This document shows, piece by piece, positions 25,872 through 33,691 of a DNA stretch of 64,000 bases; positions within the stretch are counted from its first letter, which is position 1, and each line of letters opens with the position of its first letter. The notes beneath the pieces were generated by a model. It was not told the origin of the DNA, did not search any database, and saw nothing but the letters and a program-made list of their open reading frames with translations. The position numbers and the translations under genes were made by a program. This DNA is from Burkholderia pyrrocinia (lineage in GTDB: Bacteria; Pseudomonadota; Gammaproteobacteria; Burkholderiales; Burkholderiaceae). Location of the stretch: the NCBI RefSeq assembly GCF_003330765.1, contig NZ_CP024903.1:1984001-2048000 (forward strand). Reading direction: 5' to 3'.

Positions 25872-28288
25872 GCGTGGTCCGCTCCGTCCCGATGCAGTCG
25901 CGCAAGCACTTGGCGGACGCGCGCGAGATTGGTCGATGCGCGCTCGTAGCCGTGCCACAGGAACAGCCCGCCCTTGCGGCTCGCCCCGGCCATGATCGCG
26001 ACGAGATGCGCCCACGCCCAGTCGGGCAGTCCGAGCCGCGGTGTCGCGGCGAGCACGGCGGCGTCGGCGTCGCTCATAGCCGCCATCCCGCGCAGCGCGA
26101 TGCTCGCGCCGCTAGCGCCGTGCGCGGTGCCGTGCACGAGCGGACGTAGCGTGATCGGGTCGAGCGTGAAAGTCAGCGATCCGCTCGCCATCGCGGGCGG
26201 CCCGTCGCGCCATTGCATCGCGTCGCCGTCGAACGTCGCCGCCACGCGCCGCCCGCCGATCGAGAATCCGCCGGCATCGACGCAAGCGGAGCTCACCTCG
26301 GCCAGCGCCCCGTGCCGCAGGAGCAACCGGTATTCGCCATGCAGGTGCGCGGCGGGTGCATCGTCGCGGATGCGGGTCGCGAGCGGCACGCGGCGTTCGC
26401 CGAGCGTGAAATGGTCGCGGCCGATCGTCAGCGGTTCGTCGACAGGCGTGCCGTCGAGCGTGACGCTCATCCCGGCCGGCGTCGGCAGGATCGCGATCCG
26501 GTGCTCGCCATCGTCGGGCGCAAGCCACGGATAGACGCCGGCGATCGCGCTCGTCGGCAGCCGCGGGCGCGCCAGGCACTCGTCCACGACAAGCTTGTGC
26601 GACGTATCGGGATGGGCGCCCGCCGGCCAGATCAGTCCGACCCAGCGCCGCTGGCCGCCGGGGCGCAGATCGGGCTGCAGGTAGCCCGAATACGGATTGC
26701 CGGCATCGGCGGACCACGTGAGCACGCCCTTGTCGAAGCGCGCGCCCTGCACGCGCACGCCGTTCAGGTCGACGCGCGTGACGCTGCCGTCCGGCCGGCC
26801 GAACACCGATAGCGACAGCGCATGCCCGGCGGCCAGATAGAAGCCGCTCCATACCGCCAGGTCGCGACGCAGCAGTTGCTGGAAATCGGCGGCGAGCGCG
26901 GGCCAGTCGGCCGCGATGCCGCGTGCGCCGCTCCACGACGCGGCGGCCGCCTGGACGCGGCCGGCCGGCGCGCGCTTGACGGCCGCGAGCAGCGTCGCGC
27001 TCGCCGACTTGAGGTCGAGCAGCAGGCTCAGCAGCCGTCGGTTTTCGGGCTCCCCACCGGAGCGCAGCCCTTTCGCGGCGAGCTGGATCGCGCCCGCATC
27101 GCGCCGGCTCAGCAGCTCGCGCTCGCGCTGCGACAGGCCCGACCAGCCGGCGACGGCCGCGGCGGGATCGTCGCGATAGCGCTCGCGCAGGTGCGGATCG
27201 TCGCATAACGCCAGCACGAACCGCGCGGCCGCGCTGTCGGGCTGCCATTGGTAGCTTTGCGGCACGTCGAAGGTCGCGAAATCGGTGAACGCCCGGCGTT
27301 CGCGCGGGCCATAGCGATCGATCACGCGCAATGCATCGGCGGTCGAGCGCAGCGGCTGGCCGGGGTGCAGCAGCCCGAGCCGCCCGAGCATCGCCGCATC
27401 GGCGAGGGCCGCGTCCTTCGGCGGCAGGTAGAAGGTCGAGATGCCCGTCACCCAGTTCTGCACCGACGGATCCCGCAGCGATGCGATCGTCTGCTGGTCG
27501 ATCAGCGGATCGACGCCGGGATAGCGCGAGCCGACATAGTTCACGACCGGATGGTCGGCACCGTACAGCGCCTCGAGATAGTCGAGCAGCACCGAGAAGT
27601 TGCTGTTCAGATACCCCTGCCGGCGATACCCGAGCTCGCCGATCAGCCCGACCTGCCACAGCACGAGGTGCAATCCCGTATCGGGCCGCCGGCTCCGGAT
27701 CAGCATGTCCGTCGCCTCGTACATCTGCATGCCGGGCTGGCTGGGATCGACGCCGAGGTCCGCGCAAAGCGTGTCGAGCGCGCTGACCGCCGCACGCATC
27801 TCGGCGCGATGCCCTTCGCGCCGCGCGATCCGGACGGCCCGGTGCGTCGCCAGCACGAAGATGCCAGGATGACCGTAAAAGATCGCGACGACCCGGCGCC
27901 CCTGTCGCACCGGATGCAGCATCGCTTCGGCCATCTGCATGTACGTGACGTAACGTCGCTTGCTGTCGTCGTAGAGCGTGTAGAGGTCGTAGGCATCGGG
28001 CCGCTCGCGCAGCAGCCAGACCTTCGTCGCCGGGTCCGCGACGCAGAAGAACACGTGATCCGCCGCACGAATGCGCGCTTCGTCGGCACGGGTGAAACCG
28101 CTCGCCTCGATCCCGGAGCCGAGGATCTCCAGCGAACCCGGCCGGGCCGGCGGTGCAATCGCGGCCGGATCGTCGGTAATGGACGCCGCGCGCGCCGCGA
28201 TCTCGCGTGCGAGGTGTCGCCAGCGGCGGCGATGCGTTTCCGCATCGGGATAGCGTTCATGGTCCGGCTGAAACCAGGCAGTGCTCAT
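25868..28288 (-). CDS. borosin-like alpha-N-methyltransferase fused to LigA-like and beta-rich domains
   Basis: This is an 806-residue fusion. Residues 51-300 match the tetrapyrrole-methylase-fold peptide-backbone N-methyltransferases of borosins (OphMA type). They show Gly-Ser-Gly-Ile-Glu (57-61), an active-site tract with Tyr103, Tyr106, Arg112 and Tyr116, the Phe-Tyr-Gly-His-Pro-Gly-Ile-Phe SAM loop (137-144), Asp-Leu-Gly-Val-Asp-Pro (177-182) and Thr-Phe-Tyr-Leu-Pro-Pro (285-290). Residues 354-400 look like the LigA-like domain seen in borosin precursors (Ser-Gly-Leu-Ser-x2-Glu-Arg-Glu-Leu-Leu). Residues about 430-740 are beta-rich and unfamiliar. Fungal borosins methylate their own C-terminus. 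Here no obvious core peptide ends the chain, so the target may be itself, a neighbour or the repeat protein. GAGG precedes the ATG. Confidence 0.85.
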   Translation of the reverse strand: MSTAWFQPDHERYPDAETHRRRWRHLAREIAARAASITDDPAAIAPPARPGSLEILGSGIEASGFTRADEARIRAADHVFFCVADPATKVWLLRERPDAYDLYTLYDDSKRRYVTYMQMAEAMLHPVRQGRRVVAIFYGHPGIFVLATHRAVRIARREGHRAEMRAAVSALDTLCADLGVDPSQPGMQMYEATDMLIRSRRPDTGLHLVLWQVGLIGELGYRRQGYLNSNFSVLLDYLEALYGADHPVVNYVGSRYPGVDPLIDQQTIASLRDPSVQNWVTGISTFYLPPKDAALADAAMLGRLGLLHPGQPLRSTADALRVIDRYGPRERRAFTDFATFDVPQSYQWQPDSAAARFVLALCDDPHLRERYRDDPAAAVAGWSGLSQRERELLSRRDAGAIQLAAKGLRSGGEPENRRLLSLLLDLKSASATLLAAVKRAPAGRVQAAAASWSGARGIAADWPALAADFQQLLRRDLAVWSGFYLAAGHALSLSVFGRPDGSVTRVDLNGVRVQGARFDKGVLTWSADAGNPYSGYLQPDLRPGGQRRWVGLIWPAGAHPDTSHKLVVDECLARPRLPTSAIAGVYPWLAPDDGEHRIAILPTPAGMSVTLDGTPVDEPLTIGRDHFTLGERRVPLATRIRDDAPAAHLHGEYRLLLRHGALAEVSSACVDAGGFSIGGRRVAATFDGDAMQWRDGPPAMASGSLTFTLDPITLRPLVHGTAHGASGASIALRGMAAMSDADAAVLAATPRLGLPDWAWAHLVAIMAGASRKGGLFLWHGYERASTNLARVRQVLARLHRDGADHA

Positions 28289-28314
28289 GATCGATCCTCG
28301 TGACGGACGGGCAA

Positions 28315-30114
28315 TCAGCCCTTCAGGTAGACCATCGCAACCGACGCCCCGGTCTTCACGGGCAGCGGCCGGTTCTGGTACGTCGCTTTCGCGAGCGTCT
28401 GGAACGCCAGATACGCGTTGGCGCCGGTGTTCTGCTTCATCTGCGCGACGAGCGCGTCCTGCGCATCCTGCGGCCAGCGCCAGTTCTGCGCTTCGGTATC
28501 CGCCTGACTGTTCTTCGTTTGCAGGATCGTCGACAGCGTCACCTGCAGCGTGGTCGAATCGCCCTGCACTTCCTGCACGTACTGGCTGAAGGTGGTCCAG
28601 CGCGTGTCGACCGGAATCGGGTCGTTCAGCATGTAGTTGACGAGCAGGCCCAGCCCGGACGTCTGGCGCGGCTGGAGATTCTGCATGTCGCGCTCGTCCT
28701 GCTGCCGCCATGCGTCGAGCAGCTTGCCTGCGGTCTGGAACGCGACGTAGATCGCGACGCCCTCGACGAGCGTCGGCAGCGCCTTCGTCATGATCCAGTT
28801 GCCGACCGCGCCGAGCACGCGCGACACCGTGCCGGGCTGCACATCGACATCGGTGTCGATATCCACGTCCACATCGATATCGATGTCGCTGTCGGTCACG
28901 ACATCGATGTCGATGTCGATATCGACATCGACATCCACGTCGACCACAGCGATGAAATCCACGTCCACGTCGATGTCGACATCCACGTCCACATCCACGT
29001 CGATATCGATGTCCACGTCCACATCCACGTCGATATCGATGTCGATGTCGATGTCCACGTTGATGGGATCGGCATCGTCGCCCACTGCGCTGTCCGGCGC
29101 CGCGCTGTCGCCGTTCGCGTTCAGCGCGCCGCGAATCTTGCCGGCGATCTCGCCGACGTTGTTCGCGAGCCACTGCAGTCCGCCAGGAATCGCGCCCAGC
29201 AGGTTGATCGCCGCATCGACCGCCATCGCGAGCTGGACGGTGAAGAACGCGCCGTAGACGAGGTCGTAGAGCACCGCGTACCACGGCAGTTTCGGGTCCT
29301 CGTAGGATTGCGCGATGAACTGCTGGCCGTTGTACGTGCCGACGAAAGCCCACGTGATCGTGTCCGGGTGCCCTTCCCACGCGAGGTCGCGTATGACAGC
29401 CGTGAGCAGCATGCCGTTCTTCGCGGTTGCCCCTGCGCTGGACAGCTGCGAGGTCGCGAAATCCAGCGGAATCGGCGCGCCTTCGGTAGGCGTGTACGTC
29501 GCCTTGCCGCCGGTGATCGACAGTGTGCCGACGCAGGTCGTCGGCAAGATGAAGCCCATCGAGCTCGCTACCGGCGGCTCATAGCAATAGTAGGTGCCGG
29601 GGAACGCATAGAGCTGGTTCGTCGCCCAGTAGCCGAGCGCGGAGTAGAGGCCAAACGTGAGCCCCGCCGCGCCGTTCTGCGAGAAATAGGTCGCCGCCGC
29701 ATCCGGCAGGCTGGTCACCGGGGTATTCTCGACCAGCGCGTTGAAGTTGAGCGCCGTCGGCGTAAACGGCTGGCTCACGGTATTCCGGTAGAAATTCCAG
29801 CCAGCCTGCGCGATGTCCACGTCGGCCTGCGCGAGCGGAATCGTCTGCGAACCGGGCGTGAGCGCTTCCGCGACGGCCACCTTGAGCGGAAATTCGTCCG
29901 TCTGACGCGTAATCACGACGCGCGCGATCGGCTCGTCGGTCGTGAAGTGGCCGGTACTGTCGGCGGGGACGCTGCCGAGCAGCGTATAGGTCGGCACGTA
30001 GGCCGACGGATCGGTCGACGGCGGATTGGTCGGGGTCGGCGACATCGTCGTGTAAACATTCACCGCCGCGCCGTACGTGCTGGTGACGTTGATCGGGTAA
30101 GTGGCCATGTTCAT
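28315..30114 (-). CDS. protein with long Val/Ile-Asp dipeptide repeat
   Basis: This is a 599-residue protein of unknown family. The head (1-290) is Ser/Thr/Pro-rich and includes Phe-Pro-Gly-Thr-Tyr-Tyr-Cys-Tyr. A hydrophobic belt lies at about 275-320 (Val-Tyr-Gly-Ala-Phe-Phe-Thr-Val-Gln-Leu-Ala). Residues 353-425 are an almost unbroken alternation of Val or Ile with Asp. The C-terminal 170 residues are mixed helical. Alternating hydrophobic/acidic residues should form one beta-strand face that binds Ca2+ or packs into fibrils. There is no signal peptide. The ATG at 30114 overlaps the stop of a 22-codon frame (ATGA), so it is translationally coupled. A methylation-target role is speculative. 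Confidence 0.75.
   Translation of the reverse strand: MNMATYPINVTSTYGAAVNVYTTMSPTPTNPPSTDPSAYVPTYTLLGSVPADSTGHFTTDEPIARVVITRQTDEFPLKVAVAEALTPGSQTIPLAQADVDIAQAGWNFYRNTVSQPFTPTALNFNALVENTPVTSLPDAAATYFSQNGAAGLTFGLYSALGYWATNQLYAFPGTYYCYEPPVASSMGFILPTTCVGTLSITGGKATYTPTEGAPIPLDFATSQLSSAGATAKNGMLLTAVIRDLAWEGHPDTITWAFVGTYNGQQFIAQSYEDPKLPWYAVLYDLVYGAFFTVQLAMAVDAAINLLGAIPGGLQWLANNVGEIAGKIRGALNANGDSAAPDSAVGDDADPINVDIDIDIDIDVDVDVDIDIDVDVDVDVDIDVDVDFIAVVDVDVDVDIDIDIDVVTDSDIDIDVDVDIDTDVDVQPGTVSRVLGAVGNWIMTKALPTLVEGVAIYVAFQTAGKLLDAWRQQDERDMQNLQPRQTSGLGLLVNYMLNDPIPVDTRWTTFSQYVQEVQGDSTTLQVTLSTILQTKNSQADTEAQNWRWPQDAQDALVAQMKQNTGANAYLAFQTLAKATYQNRPLPVKTGASVAMVYLKG
28840..29058 (-). repeat. tandem repeat encoding (Val/Ile-Asp)n
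   Basis: These 219 bases are made of six-base units such as GTCGAT, GTCCAC and ATCGAT in irregular order and encode 73 residues. Synonymous and Val/Ile variation is high (GTG/GTC/GTT-type and ATC codons mixed). The peptide pattern is thus kept while the DNA has diverged, which points to selection on the protein. Short tandem units like these can change length by slippage. Confidence 0.85.
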
Positions 30115-30179
30115 TGCACCCATGCGCGATACGGTGAACACGGCGACGGATCGGACTGCTGACAAACCCACGTATCCAT
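30111..30179 (-). CDS. 22-residue leader or precursor peptide
   Basis: A short frame with an ideal AGGAGG six bases before its ATG encodes a Trp/Cys/Pro/Ser-containing peptide (Met-Asp-Thr-Trp-Val-Cys-Gln-Gln at the start, Arg-Ala-Trp-Val-Gln at the end). Its stop overlaps the next ATG as ATGA. The downstream repeat-protein gene has no ribosome site of its own, so this frame probably recruits ribosomes for it. The two Cys and two Trp residues also make it a possible modified-peptide precursor. Confidence 0.5.
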   Translation of the reverse strand: MDTWVCQQSDPSPCSPYRAWVQ

Positions 30180-30463
30180 TGCTGGCCTCCTGTGGAAGTT
30201 GATTCGCGCACTGTCGGACCGGCCGACAGGACGCCCGCATCTTGCGGATTCCGCTTCGACGACAACGCCGCGCCGGCTCCTTGCTCTGCGATGCCGCGCT
30301 GTCAGGTCGGCCTGTCGGTCGGCGACAGGGAACGGCTGGTTTGGCCTTCCGTCACGCAACGCGCCGGCCCGGTCCCGATGCACGACATTGCCGGGCGAAC
30401 AGGCTCGGTATCACGGTGCGCACGGTCGTTGTCCCGAGCAAGGACGCACACCGCCGGCACCGG

Positions 30464-31912
30464 TCAACTCAACAGCCGCTCGACCTCCTGGATGAGCGTG
30501 CGGCGCCGTTGCGCATCCTGCTCGTAAGCGCGCGCAGCGGCCTCGATGTCCGCGCCGCAGTGCGGACACTCGCGCTCGTGCTGGTGAACGTAGCCGTTGC
30601 AGGCACGGCACAGACCGAGCGTGGGCGGGATTCTCCCGACGTCCGGCGCACGCTTGCCCTTGTGTCTCCACGCGAGTTCGACGGTTTGACCCGACCGGGA
30701 GATGCTTGACACGGGCACGCCGTCCGCAATGCGTTCGGTGACGAGATCGAAGCGCCCCACCGCGAACGACGCCGGCGCCGCATCCTCGATCTTCTCGATG
30801 CGCTCGCGCAGGCCCTGCTTCTTCAGTTCGAGCACGCGATAGTGGCAGTAAGGGTTGTTGCCCGGCTTGCCGAGCAGCGAATGCGATGTCCACGTGCAGC
30901 CGCCGCGGCACACGTCGGCGTAGTAGCACGTGCGGCAGAATCCCCACAGGTCGTCCACGGAGCGCAACCTGCCGAAATGAATCGCGTCACTGGTCCGCCA
31001 TATCTGTTCGAGCGACAGATCGCGGACATTGCCGCCCGCGAAGCCGACCGTCGCCAGCGACGGGCAACCCTTCACGGTGCCGTCCGCTTCGAGCGCAATG
31101 ACGGTCTGCCCGGCCGCGCATCCGGTCCAGTGCACCCGCTCGTCCCCGAAACCGCGCCACAGATGCTCGTAGGGGCCGAAGTAGCCGATGTTGTTACCGA
31201 CGTTCATCAGCAGGCCGCGATCGAGACCCCGCTTGTAGAGATCGGCCAGCAGCGGCATCAGCGCCTCGAGCTGGTACGGCTGCAACAGCAATTCGTCGTG
31301 ATCGACCGCGTTGCCCATCGCGACCGTCAGCTGAATCTGCCAATGCGTGACCCCGATCTCGATGATCGTGTCCATCAGCGCCGGAAGATCGCGCATCGTC
31401 GCCGAGCCGATCTGCGTATTCACGCTGATCGCAAGACCGTGCGCGCGGGCGCGCTTGAGCGTATCCACGGCCCGGTCGAACGAACCCGGGACGTTGCGCA
31501 CCTTGTCGTGCAACGGCGCCAGGCCGTCCAGCGACACGCCCAGACCGTTCAGGCCCGCTTCGACGGCTTGAGCAAGCCGTGCCGGCGTCAGATTGCGGCC
31601 ACCCGTCTGGACCGCGCAGTACATCCCGTGCGAGCGGATTGCCTTGATGAGCTGCGTCCAGTCCTTGCGCAGGTAGGCCTCTCCGCCGATCATCGACACT
31701 TCGCGCGTGCCGAGCCTGGCCAGCGACTCGATCACCTCGAGGCACTCGTCCGTCGAGAGTTCGTTGGTGCGCCGACGGCCTGCACGGGATCCGCAATGCA
31801 GGCACTTCAGATCGCAAGCCAGCGTGATTTCCCACACGACATGAACCGGGGTAAAACGTTTGTAATCCTCATCGCCCAGGAATCGAACCGGGCGTACTTG
31901 GGTCTCGTCCAT
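30464..31912 (-). CDS. radical SAM/SPASM maturase, GDL-peptide-associated
   Basis: This is a 482-residue radical SAM enzyme. Cys33, Cys37 and Cys40 (Cys-Asp-Leu-Lys-Cys-Leu-His-Cys) bind the catalytic 4Fe-4S cluster, followed by Gly-Gly-Glu-Ala for SAM binding. A SPASM region (about 280-370) has many cysteines, including Cys-Arg-Thr-Cys-Tyr-Tyr-Ala-Asp-Val-Cys-Arg-Gly-Gly-Cys, for auxiliary clusters. The C-terminus adds a Cys-x2-Cys/Cys-x2-Cys zinc-ribbon-like module near 435-455. SPASM maturases modify ribosomal peptides and proteins. The adjacent genes encode three proteins with a shared Gly-Asp-Leu motif, the probable substrates. AGGA lies 7 bases before the ATG. Confidence 0.85.
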   Translation of the reverse strand: MDETQVRPVRFLGDEDYKRFTPVHVVWEITLACDLKCLHCGSRAGRRRTNELSTDECLEVIESLARLGTREVSMIGGEAYLRKDWTQLIKAIRSHGMYCAVQTGGRNLTPARLAQAVEAGLNGLGVSLDGLAPLHDKVRNVPGSFDRAVDTLKRARAHGLAISVNTQIGSATMRDLPALMDTIIEIGVTHWQIQLTVAMGNAVDHDELLLQPYQLEALMPLLADLYKRGLDRGLLMNVGNNIGYFGPYEHLWRGFGDERVHWTGCAAGQTVIALEADGTVKGCPSLATVGFAGGNVRDLSLEQIWRTSDAIHFGRLRSVDDLWGFCRTCYYADVCRGGCTWTSHSLLGKPGNNPYCHYRVLELKKQGLRERIEKIEDAAPASFAVGRFDLVTERIADGVPVSSISRSGQTVELAWRHKGKRAPDVGRIPPTLGLCRACNGYVHQHERECPHCGADIEAAARAYEQDAQRRRTLIQEVERLLS

Positions 31913-31995
31913 GCCGATGTCCTTCGAAGATTGTTTCGCCCGCGTCGGCCGCTTGTCGACCGAGTTGTCCGTAGTCTTTCCTGCCCGCTGTCTGC

Positions 31996-32024
31996 AACGC
32001 GTGCCGCGGACGGCGGCACGCGTT
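31996..32024 (-). other. strong hairpin between GDL genes and maturase
   Basis: A perfect 12-base-pair stem (AACGCGTGCCGC with GCGGCACGCGTT) with a five-base loop lies in the 129-base gap between a GDL-protein gene and the radical SAM gene. No T-run follows on the minus strand. It could reduce read-through so that substrate is made in excess over enzyme, a common arrangement for modified-peptide systems. Confidence 0.45.
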
Positions 32025-32041
32025 CCCCGCGTCGCAAACGC

Positions 32042-32629
32042 TCAGCGTCGCGCTTCCAGGCGTGCGATCTCGGCATTCAGCCCAGCGAGCGCTTCCTCGA
32101 TGCGGCCGGTGTTAGCGAGTTGTTGTTCGGCCTCGCGGGCCAACGCCTTCATGCGACCAAGGTCGCCCGATTGCCGCGCCTGCTGCAGGCCGACACCGTA
32201 CAGCGGCGTCACCGGCTGTTGTCGTGGCTCGAGCGGCTGCAGCGCGCCGGTCGCGGTCATGATCGCGTGTTCGACTTCGTGCCAGCGTTCCCCCTCGAAG
32301 AACCGGTAACTGGCGACACCCGACTTCCAGTCCGCCTCGACGATGCCCTGTAGGCGGAACGTTTCGGCCAGGCCGCTGGTCGGCCCCGACGGATTGCCTT
32401 GCAGGCTGAGGACGAGTTGCGTTTTGGCGCCGGGCGCCAGCACCATCTGGCTGTATTGGCCCCATACCTGCGCACGAAATTCGAGCGGCGGCCAGGTCGT
32501 CTGAGTGATGCGAGCAACGCCGCTGACCTTCTTGGCCGGCGGGTTGATGAGCAGCGCCAGCGTGAGGACAGGTGCGCCAATTGCCGGCGTTGCGATGCGG
32601 AAATTTACGGGAAAAAGAGCGGCGGACAT
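32042..32629 (-). CDS. DUF1842-DUF1843 protein with GDL motif
   Basis: This is a 195-residue protein. Residues about 1-125 form a beta-rich DUF1842-type domain (Leu-Phe-Pro-Val-Asn-Phe-Arg-Ile-Ala, Ala-Gln-Val-Trp-Gly-Gln-Tyr, Phe-Arg-Leu-Gln-Gly). Residues 143-193 form a DUF1843-type helical module: Leu-Tyr-Gly-Val, Gly-Asp-Leu-Gly-Arg-Met-Lys-Ala-Leu, and a final Asn-Ala-Glu-Ile-Ala-Arg-Leu-Glu. The Gly-Asp-Leu module recurs in the next two upstream genes and is the likely recognition element for the radical SAM/SPASM enzyme downstream. The biochemical function is unknown. GGAG precedes the ATG. Confidence 0.8.
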   Translation of the reverse strand: MSAALFPVNFRIATPAIGAPVLTLALLINPPAKKVSGVARITQTTWPPLEFRAQVWGQYSQMVLAPGAKTQLVLSLQGNPSGPTSGLAETFRLQGIVEADWKSGVASYRFFEGERWHEVEHAIMTATGALQPLEPRQQPVTPLYGVGLQQARQSGDLGRMKALAREAEQQLANTGRIEEALAGLNAEIARLEARR

Positions 32630-32675
32630 TACGTAGCTCCTGTAGCGAATAGTGATCGGTAAAACCCGGTCGGGC

Positions 32676-33293
32676 TCAATGCCCGGCTTCCAGTCGGGCG
32701 ATTTCCGCCTTCAGCGCAGCCAGTGCCGACGCGATTTCGTCGCGGCTTTGCAACTGATGATTCGCGGCAGCGGCAACCGTCTTCATGTGCGCGAGATCGC
32801 CGGAGGCCGTCGCCTGTTGAATGGGCGCCCCGTACAAGGGCCGCGGTCCCCCGTGCGGCTCCAGGATCACCGGGCCCGGCTCGAGCGGCACGAATTCGCG
32901 ATCAATCTTTGCCGGTACGTTCTCGATTGCGTGCCAGTTGCCGTTGTCGAAGTAACTGTAGGAGGCCACGCCGCTTTGCCAGTCGTTTTCCAGCACGAGA
33001 TGGAGCCGGAACGTCACGATGGAATTCGCGTTCGGCCCGCCGTCATTGCCCTGCAGCGTCACCAGAATTCGCGTATTGACGGGCGGCATCAGCGCCATAT
33101 AGGTGTAGTTGCCCCAGACGTCGGCATGAAACTCGACGGGCGGGTTCACTGCCTGCGTGATGGTCGCGGTGCCGACCACACTGCGCTCGGGAGTGTCGAC
33201 GAGCAACGCGAGCCTGAGCGTCGGCGCGCCCGGCATCGCCGTGCCGATTAGGTAGCCGGCCGGGAAAAGCCCTGTACGTGTGTTCTCGGACAT
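32676..33293 (-). CDS. DUF1842-DUF1843 protein with GDL motif
   Basis: This 205-residue paralogue of the 32042 gene has the same layout: a beta-rich DUF1842-type domain (Ala-Asp-Val-Trp-Gly-Asn-Tyr, Phe-Arg-Leu-His-Leu-Val-Leu-Glu) and then a DUF1843-type tail. The tail contains Pro-Leu-Tyr-Gly-Ala-Pro-Ile-Gln-Gln-Ala, Gly-Asp-Leu-Ala-His-Met-Lys and Lys-Ala-Glu-Ile-Ala-Arg-Leu-Glu. The identity pattern suggests tandem duplication followed by divergence. GGAGG lies 4 bases before the ATG. It is 46 bases upstream of its paralogue and is likely co-transcribed from the sigma-54 promoter at 33591. Confidence 0.8.
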   Translation of the reverse strand: MSENTRTGLFPAGYLIGTAMPGAPTLRLALLVDTPERSVVGTATITQAVNPPVEFHADVWGNYTYMALMPPVNTRILVTLQGNDGGPNANSIVTFRLHLVLENDWQSGVASYSYFDNGNWHAIENVPAKIDREFVPLEPGPVILEPHGGPRPLYGAPIQQATASGDLAHMKTVAAAANHQLQSRDEIASALAALKAEIARLEAGH

Positions 33294-33341
33294 CTGGTCC
33301 TCCTGGGTGGTGAACGAAACAGCAATGCGCGCGACGACCGG

Positions 33342-33530
33342 TCAGGCCCGTTCGCGCTTCACGATTTCCTGCTTGAGCTTGCCGACCACAGCGGCAAGGT
33401 CCCCGTGCTGCTTCAGGACCTCTTCGGCCTGGCTCAGCAAAGCCTTCATTTTTGTCAGATCCCCTTCCGATATGGCCTGGTGGATCGCTACGCCGTAAGG
33501 CGGAATGACATGCCCGGTTTCCCTGTTCAT
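33342..33530 (-). CDS. DUF1843-type GDL peptide
   Basis: This is a 62-residue protein consisting only of the GDL module: Pro-Pro-Tyr-Gly-Val-Ala-Ile-His-Gln-Ala, Glu-Gly-Asp-Leu-Thr-Lys-Met-Lys-Ala-Leu and Leu-Lys-Gln-Glu-Ile-Val-Lys-Arg-Glu. It is two predicted helices joined by the Gly-Asp-Leu turn. It is the first gene after the perfect sigma-54 promoter, 60 bases downstream of the -12 element. Its small size and position beside a radical SAM/SPASM enzyme make it the best candidate for a free peptide substrate. It lacks Cys, so thioether chemistry is unlikely. Confidence 0.8.
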   Translation of the reverse strand: MNRETGHVIPPYGVAIHQAISEGDLTKMKALLSQAEEVLKQHGDLAAVVGKLKQEIVKRERA

Positions 33531-33590
33531 ACCGTTCTCGCTGAAAAGATGGTCGCCGTGATTCGCGGAGCCTCCGCGAGCACTAGACAA

Positions 33591-33606
33591 AGCAACGCAT
33601 GTGCCA
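33591..33606 (-). promoter_or_regulatory. sigma-54 promoter (-24/-12)
   Basis: On the minus strand the sequence reads TGGCAC, five bases, TTGC, then T, a perfect match to the sigma-54 consensus. The -12 element is about 60 bases before the GDL peptide start. The divergent-oriented enhancer palindromes and the sigma-54 activator gene upstream support it strongly. Confidence 0.85.
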
Positions 33607-33659
33607 GTTGCCGCACGTCCGGCATGCGCCCGCAGGATCCGCTGCGGCTCGCCGATCAA

Positions 33660-33675
33660 TGGACGAATTCGTCCG
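33660..33675. promoter_or_regulatory. activator-binding palindrome, proximal copy
   Basis: The sequence contains a perfect 14-base palindrome, GGACGAATTCGTCC, centred about 74 bases upstream of the -12 element. It shares its core with the distal copy, whose centre is 32 bases away (three helical turns). It is the expected layout of enhancer sites for an NtrC-type activator. Confidence 0.75.
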
Positions 33676-33691
33676 GTCGCTTGCTGCGCGA

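Noticed and set aside
28790..29257. A Ser/Thr-Met repeat frame on the plus strand opposite the Val/Ile-Asp tract.
   Set aside because: It is the antisense shadow of the repeat DNA. The minus-strand frame continues with normal coding sequence on both sides.
30179..30200. The 18 bases around the ribosome site of the 22-codon frame are identical to those before nnrS at 46118.
   Set aside because: Half of the match is the shared Shine-Dalgarno and ATG, and the flanks differ at once. It is probably chance rather than a repeat.
30356..30370. A second sigma-54-like site (GG-N10-GC) upstream of the 22-codon frame.
   Set aside because: Only the minimal GG/GC pair fits and the rest deviates from TGGCAC. 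It is too weak to list as a promoter.
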